Origin: Heterostelium album PN500
Lineage: Eukaryota > Evosea > Eumycetozoa > Acytosteliales > Acytosteliaceae
NCBI RefSeq assembly: GCF_000004825.1
Contig: NW_008805068.1
Location: forward strand, 62,001-126,000
Length of the DNA stretch: 64,000 nt
Direction of reading: 5' to 3'
In this document: in pieces, positions 58,108 through 64,000 of the stretch
How positions within the stretch are numbered: the first letter of the stretch is position 1
How the letters are laid out: each line of letters starts with the position of its first letter
The notes under the pieces: model-generated
Databases searched by the model: none
The model's input: the letters and a program-made list of their open reading frames with translations, nothing else
Told to the model about the DNA's origin: nothing
Made by a program: the position numbers and the translations under genes

Positions 58108-59793
58108 TCAAAGTTGTTTTATTGGTCTCTTTTTGTGTCTTATATAATAAAGGATGTCATGATGATGAAAGGTTTTGGCGTAATTCAATGCAAGTTTATA
58201 TCGCACGGTTTTATCTTTTTCCATGAGGTAAATAAATACGTCGGTGTTACCATACATCGCTGCTGCATCTGGCGCGTGAAAAGTATATTTGATAGTTGGT
58301 CGATAGTTATCCATTAGATACTCAATGATATCGAGTCGATTATGTTGAGCTGCATTCACTATGATCTTCTCAGTGAGTGGTTCCACACACTTGGCTGCGA
58401 TGTACTTGATTATCTCCAAACCATCCTTTAGAAAGATACACCGCTCCAACATCGATAGCGAAACAGGGTAGTTACGCTCATCCACCAGATACTTTACGAT
58501 CGCCAAATCTGCATTCACCATTGCGTAGTAACTGATTTGCGCGCTGACAGTCGACACTGGAATTCGCTTGTTGATCCAATCGAGCATCGGACGCTTCACT
58601 ACTTTCGTTAGATGCGGCAGATCCAGTGCTCTGGTGATTGGAACCGCGTGAAAAGCTTCGTAAAGTATCTCTGCGATTTCGATATTGTTTGTGCTGACCA
58701 CATGCAACATGGCGTAATACAGATTTCTACGGCACGGCGGATATCTCGCCAGCAACATTCTCACCGCTGGATACTCGGGATTCCCATGATTCTTCAATGC
58801 ACTCATCATAATGATATCATCGCTGTCCTGATAGATGCTGTTTTGTGGATCCTTCGATACGCATTCATCGAGCAAAAACTTTAGCAACGATCCATCCGAT
58901 ATGGTATTCAGTGACATTCTCAGAGTGAAACGAGTACACTCTGTGGATCGGTTGAAATGTAGGAATTTCACGATTTCCGTGTGTCCTTTGTCAGCGGCGC
59001 GATCCATAATACCCTGAGAACTGCCTTCGGTGCGATTCTCGTGGAGGAATCGAACAATGTTTAGATGACCGTTTTCAGCGGCTCCGTTCATCGCCTCTCG
59101 ACTGCAAACTGCACCCACTGAATGCAGATACTCCACCACCGAAAAGTGACCGCGTGTTGCCGCTTCATCCATTGGTCGTGTCGGCCATTTCAACCACTCC
59201 TCTACAAGCTTACTCTCCACTAAGAACTTAACAACCTCCAAATATCCTTTCTCAGCGGAATCCGCCAGTGCTGAGGCTGTACACTTCAAACCTCTGTCCG
59301 CCAGATACCGGATATTCTCAAGACAACCGTGTTTGGCAGCGTTATCGATCGCCTCGCTACTGCCGTCGTAGCGATGACCGACCGCCAACAGCAAATCGTG
59401 TGGACACACCGCCAGTGCATTTAGACCCAGCCGACTTCGATTACCAGTTACCAAGAGGCCCAGTCGATGTGTAAGGAAGTTGAACTGCTCGAGATTGGTA
59501 ACCAGTTCAAAGACACCCAATATATTATCACCCGAGCCAAAACAAAGTCGTTTGTTTCGCTTTAGACGATCGATGATCAAACCAAGATATCTATTCTCTA
59601 CCAACCACTTTACACACCAACACTGATCGTATCGCAGTACCATTCTAGTATATCCATCATAGCCATTATAACAATTGAAAACTATAAACTTATTACCAAA
59701 GATATCAACATGTATTTGATGAACGAAATCAAACACCAGTTTCTTTATATGTTTATATCTTAATATCGATTTAAATAATAATGTTCTTTCCAT
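58108..59793 (-). CDS. ankyrin-repeat protein with F-box-like N-terminus, copy H (561 aa)
   Basis: A single intact exon. The N-terminus LLFKSILRYKHIKKLVFDFV has the helix that heads dictyostelid ankyrin families. From about residue 145 to 330 there are at least five diverged ankyrin units, for example IDNAAKHGCLENIRYLADRG, LADSAEKGYLEVVKFLVES, MNGAAENGHLNIVRFLHEN and MDRAADKGHTEIVKFLHFN. More diverged units continue to about 540. It is G+C-rich relative to its neighbours and carries many CG-containing codons. Protein binding is expected; the partner is unknown. A relic of its 5' part lies inverted at 53211-53710. Confidence 0.85.
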   Translation of the reverse strand: MERTLLFKSILRYKHIKKLVFDFVHQIHVDIFGNKFIVFNCYNGYDGYTRMVLRYDQCWCVKWLVENRYLGLIIDRLKRNKRLCFGSGDNILGVFELVTNLEQFNFLTHRLGLLVTGNRSRLGLNALAVCPHDLLLAVGHRYDGSSEAIDNAAKHGCLENIRYLADRGLKCTASALADSAEKGYLEVVKFLVESKLVEEWLKWPTRPMDEAATRGHFSVVEYLHSVGAVCSREAMNGAAENGHLNIVRFLHENRTEGSSQGIMDRAADKGHTEIVKFLHFNRSTECTRFTLRMSLNTISDGSLLKFLLDECVSKDPQNSIYQDSDDIIMMSALKNHGNPEYPAVRMLLARYPPCRRNLYYAMLHVVSTNNIEIAEILYEAFHAVPITRALDLPHLTKVVKRPMLDWINKRIPVSTVSAQISYYAMVNADLAIVKYLVDERNYPVSLSMLERCIFLKDGLEIIKYIAAKCVEPLTEKIIVNAAQHNRLDIIEYLMDNYRPTIKYTFHAPDAAAMYGNTDVFIYLMEKDKTVRYKLALNYAKTFHHHDILYYIRHKKRPIKQL

Positions 59794-60092
59794 TTATAAA
59801 TTTAATAAATATATTTTATTTTTATTTAATATAATTAATTAATAAAAATCAATTTATTATTTATATTTTACATTTTTTTTAAAAAATCTTTCGATTTCTG
59901 TTGATTGTTTTTTTCACAAAGTTGTTTTGCACACCAAATCAAATCATAAACAAATAAAGATACTTTTAAATAGATAAAATATAAATATAAATGGAAAACA
60001 TTATTTATTTTTATTAATAATTATTTTAGCGAAATTATTAACTTTGATAATAATTTTCTTTATTCTTCTTCACTTTCATCATCACTGTTTTC
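59794..60092. promoter_or_regulatory. spacer between ankyrin gene and F-box-like relative
   Basis: About 300 bp, almost pure A/T, holding the promoter of the ankyrin gene. No gene is supported. Confidence 0.4.
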
Positions 60093-61485
60093 TTAGTAAA
60101 TGATTTCATTATTTTCATCATAACTATTAAATTTGTTGAAAATAACTTGTTGATTGAGTAAATATTGATAAACTTCTAGATCTTCACCATCTTGACATAC
60201 TGATTTCAACAGATTAAAGTTTGCGAACAGAATGAAAGAGTAATTATATTGTTTGATTGTTGGAAGCCTCTCTTTCAATATCGAAAGAAGTTGAGGGGCA
60301 TCATCATTATAGAAATCGTAATATTCAAGTGTGACTGATTTCAATGTCTTTGAGTGTAATGATAACAGTGGTTGCAAGAAATCCATGTTACTGTAATCTG
60401 GACTTCTATTCCAATCTTTGTTGATCCTGATATAGAATGATTCGATACCATGTCCATCTACATTCGGTGTATTCTCAAAGATCGATATTAGAAATAAACT
60501 GTAGTTACGTCGGTATCCATAGTATTGATGCACAAAGATATTCTTTAGATTTGGAAATGGTGGAAGGTGTGTCAAGTAACCATCTCTATTAATCACATCA
60601 CGATATAAAGATTCATCTGAACTGCTGTTATCGCTTGGTTTGAATGAATCATAATAGATGTATCTTCTTGAGACACCATCATTGATTCTACTATCGTATT
60701 CATCTGATTTAATATGAAATAGTTCAACTCTTGAAAAGAAATCAATGATTCTATCTGTACTCTCACTATATCTGATGAACTTGATCGATTCGTAGTCAAA
60801 GAACAAGGGTGGTGATTTGATTAATGAATATTCATGATCAAAATTGGCATATCCAAATATATTGTGATAACTATTGTTAATCTTCTTTGATGTAATTCTA
60901 AAGAATTGTTTCGATACCAATGCAAAATTCAATATAACCTTGTTGTTGGATTTTTTAATATTTTATCTTATTGCTTCTTCTTTCGTATTAATTGATTGTC
61001 ATCTTTCTTTATATATTTGTTTTAATTTACATTAGTATTAACTAATTAAATAATTGTTTTGTAAAATCATATATTGATTAATAGTTACTCTTTTATCTTT
61101 AATAATCCGATTATATATATCATACTAATGATTTATGAATACGACATTTAAACGATGTCATGTTGTTGAATACATCTAATGAAGGATCAAAGAATAGATC
61201 TACAATGAACTTGGTATAACCTTGAACATCGATAAAATGTAAAAACTTGTGTCTGTGGCAATCAACAAAGAACCTAACGCATTGTGATCTCATTTGATCA
61301 TCTCTACTCTCCAAACATTGATAATAAAGATGATAAACTCTATTAAAGTTTATCAATGAATTTCGATTATCGAAAACTATATCGTCATTATTGATCGGTA
61401 TTCTATCTTTATCTTTAGATTCCTCTTCAAAAACAGCTATTTCATTTGACTCTTGACATGTTCTCTTTCTTGATTGATTGTTCAT
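60093..61485 (-). pseudogene. F-box-like family member, copy I, probably non-functional
   Basis: The first exon (61485 to about 61120) encodes the family start NNQSRKRTCQESNE, LINFNRVYHLYYQCLE and YTKFIVDLFFDPSLDV. Its 3' end is rearranged relative to copies D and K and has stops before the conserved donor. The second part (60932-60093) retains NFALVSKQFFRITSKK and the repeat region to the C-terminus. The roughly 90-100 codons that should join them, including the first half of the F-box-like stretch, are missing. An alternative donor (TCATTA|gtatga at 61126) could give a shortened protein, so a minimal gene is not excluded. Confidence 0.6.
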
Positions 61486-61632
61486 TTTTAGTTTAAAATA
61501 GATATTTATGAATAATCGTAGATCAATGTGATGAATACATAAAAAAAAAAAGGGTGAAAAACAATTTTTTTAGTCAAATCTTTTACATTTAAAGCTGAGT
61601 GGATAATTTATATGTTTATTGTTACTGAATTA

Positions 61633-63396
61633 TTATTTATTCTTTGTTTCTTGAATATATTCTAGGTCATTTTTATCAATATCATCATTTCTACTATCAA
61701 ATTTATTTAAAATAACTTTTTGATTGAGTAAATATCGATAAACTTCTAGATCTTCATCATCTTTACATGCTGATTTCAAATTGTAAAAACTACCATAAAG
61801 AATGAAAGAGTAATTGTATTGTTTGATTGTTGGAAGCATCTCTTTCAATATCGGAAGAAATTCATATGCATATTTACCACATAAACGACGATAATCAAGT
61901 GTGACTGATTTCAATGTCTTTGAGTGTAATGATAACAGCGGTTGCAAGAAATCCAAGTTACTGTAATCTGGACTGCCATTCCAATCTTTGTAGATACTGA
62001 TATAGAATGATTCGATACCATGTCCATCTACATTCGGTGTATTCTCAAAGATCGATATTAGAAATGAACTGTAGTTACGTTTGTATCCAAAGTAAGTATC
62101 GATGGTGAAGTGTTTAAGATTTGGCATTGGTGGAAGGTATGTCAAGTAATCATTTCTTGAAATCGAATTTCGATAGAAATGTTCGGTGTCACGACCAAAG
62201 AAATCATCATATAAGTATCTTCTAAAGACACCATCATTGATTCTACTATCGTATTCATCTGATGAGAGTTTAAAGATCTCGACCCTTGAAAATAACTGAG
62301 TGATTCTCACTGTACTCTCATCGTATCTAATGAACTTGATAGATTCATAATCAAAATACAATGGTGGTGATTTGATTAATGAATATTCATTATCAACATT
62401 GATATGACCATATAAATTGTGATAACTATTGTTAATCTTCTTTGATGCAACTCTAAAGAATTGTTTCGACACCAATGCAATATTAAAGATACACTTGATG
62501 TCGCTGTAATCTAGAATTCTAATTCTGGTATTCTCCACAAATATATGTAGACTATCTCCTTTCAATGAAAATGAAATGATTATTTCCACCAATATATCCG
62601 ATAGAGTGAAAGTAAACACCTCTTCGATCATGGTAGAACTAATTGCATGGTGATATCCTTCTTTTTCTTTGGTTAAATCGTTAATCTCTAACTTTATATC
62701 TTTCTCTTGATTCACTATTGTATTTGAAACTCCATCTTCATTCTCATTGATATTGTCGTTATCTTCTTCTTCTTCTTCTTGGTGTGTGATTGAGTAGTGG
62801 AAGCTATTATAATCGAAATACAAGTGTTTCTTTTGAATAGCTTTGGAAAAAAAACATTCTTTATAGACATCTATTCTCTTTGCTAATTGATCACTGTCAT
62901 CATTTAATTTCTAATTGTATTTTAATTAATATATAAATATTTACAACTAACTAACTATTTGATATTGTATTGAATAATTTTAACTAATAGTTACTCTTTT
63001 ATCATATCTTATTTTGTTGTATATGTTTTCTACTAATGTTTTATGATCACTATGACCGAACGATGACATGTTGCTGATGACATCTAATGAAGGATCAAAG
63101 AATAGATCTACAATGAACTTGGTATAACCTTGAACATCGATATAATGTAAAAACTTGTGTTGGTGATAATCAACAAAGAACCTAACACATTGTGATCTCA
63201 TCTGATCATCTCTACTCTCCAAACATTGATAATAAAGATGATAAACTCTATTAAAGTTTATCAATGAATTTCGATCATCGAAATCGATACCATCAATGTT
63301 GATTGTTGATATTCTATCGTTTGGACGCTCTTCAACAACTATTTCATTTGACTCTTGATATGTTCTCTTTCTTGATGGATTTTCAGTAGTAGTCAT
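61633..63396 (-). CDS. F-box-like dictyostelid family protein, copy K (559 aa)
   Basis: Exons 63396-62995 and 62910-61633 join in phase 0 (AAAAGA|gtaact and acaattag|AAATTA), the same intron position as in copy D. The basic start (NPSRKRTYQESNE), FNRVYHLYYQCLE, YTKFIVDLFFDPSLDV, the F-box-like LSDILVEIIISFSL and IALVSKQFFRVASKK, and the repeat region with FLISIFENTPNVDGHGIES and LDFLQPLLSLHSKTLKSV are all present. An acidic Glu/Asp/Asn stretch is inserted near residue 175. Substrate adaptor function is inferred only. Confidence 0.75.
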
Positions 63397-64000
63397 TATT
63401 TAAAATATAAAGTTTAAACTTTTAATAACATAGTGTGCCTCAGGCTAATACTAAAACAAATATAAATAAGATATTTTTTAATTTTGTTGATATAAAACCC
63501 AAACTTTAAAAAAAATGGGTATGAATTTTTCACTTGAAGATATTCAAAGTCATATTATTTAACAGCCTCTCTTCTATAATCGATTATTCGATTGTTATCT
63601 TTAAGCAATAAAATCTATCAAAAATAATATTTTTAATAATTATAGAAGTTATTGATTTAAATTTTTCATCTTGTTTTGTTTAACATTTCGATTGAATATA
63701 ATTATTTTTGGTTATTAAATAAATAAATAAATAATGGGGAAAGAGAGATGAAAAATTTAAATCAATAACTTTTTTTTTTTTTGTGATTTACACAACTTTT
63801 TATATTACTGCATATATCACTTAAAAAGGAATAAATCAAAAATAGTTGTTTTATAAAAAAAAATTAAAAAAAATAGCTTAATCATTTTTTTTTCAAATAA
63901 AATTATTTTATTTTATTTATTTTTAGACGTTCAATGAATAATTTGGAACAAAAATAAATTTGTTTTTCTTTTATTATAAACTCTTAAAAAGTAAGAATTG
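63397..64000. other. A+T-rich end of window
   Basis: About 600 bp without a supportable gene. It holds the promoter of copy K and a long inverted repeat at 63646-63771. Homopolymer A and T runs dominate toward the window end. Confidence 0.45.
63646..63771. repeat. 26-bp perfect inverted repeat with 74-bp spacer
   Basis: 63646-63671 and 63746-63771 are exact reverse complements over 26 bases (AAGTTATTGATTTAAATTTT and onward). The right arm runs into a poly-T tract. It could be a MITE-like element, a transcribed hairpin or a recombination scar. No target-site duplication is obvious. Confidence 0.75.

Noticed and set aside
58612-59474. Plus-strand open frames opposite the ankyrin gene
   Set aside because: Shadows of the intact minus-strand ankyrin gene, with no motif or repeat.
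1-64000. tRNA genes, rRNA, CRISPR arrays, LTR elements, Polinton-like or other virus-like elements
   Set aside because: No tRNA A/B box pair, rRNA block, regularly spaced repeat array, long terminal repeats, capsid, integrase or reverse-transcriptase motif was recognised by reading.

Overview
The window reads as nuclear DNA of a social amoeba (dictyostelid). The non-coding DNA is very A+T-rich. Genes are compact, with short A+T-rich GT..AG introns. Proteins carry long Asn, Gln, Ser and Thr runs. Several families are typical of this group: a spore-coat-like cysteine-rich protein, a RacGAP, Sel1/MYND proteins and ankyrin families with a diverged F-box-like N-terminus. The species cannot be fixed from the window alone; the coding DNA looks less A+T-extreme than Dictyostelium discoideum (inference).

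Positions 1-42000 hold mostly ordinary single-copy genes. In order these are an EHD-type membrane-remodelling ATPase, the splicing factor SMNDC1/SPF30, a SIAH-like RING protein, and a tandem pair of acyl-CoA-synthetase-like enzymes with an N-terminal ZZ zinc finger (the second copy has lost its C-terminal tail). Next come several dictyostelid-type proteins of unknown function, a spore-coat-like secreted protein, TMEM209, an ACBD6-like acyl-CoA-binding ankyrin protein, a 1010-residue ankyrin-like protein, an ASH-RhoGAP protein, CYP51 sterol 14-demethylase, a papain-type protease and NOSIP. Two stretches without an obvious gene are unusually long: 17290-21597, and 33536-37111. Part of the second may be a 2.4-kb first intron of the RhoGAP gene.

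Positions 42000-63400 form a lineage-specific multigene array. Three large Sel1-repeat/MYND-finger genes (one damaged), one decayed copy and one relic are interleaved with an F-box-like two-exon family and an ankyrin family. An F-box-like gene plus an ankyrin gene occurs once on the plus strand (ankyrin part a relic) and again on the minus strand, so the block contains an inverted segmental duplication. A broken piggyBac-type DNA transposon lies between the two blocks. In the Sel1/MYND paralogs the N-terminal third is nearly identical down to silent positions while the Sel1 repeats have diverged widely. This constant/variable layout is the most interesting candidate for an undescribed system here.

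No rRNA, tRNA, CRISPR array, LTR element or virus-like element was recognised. All splice sites were read by eye from GT/AG signals, reading phase and paralog comparison.
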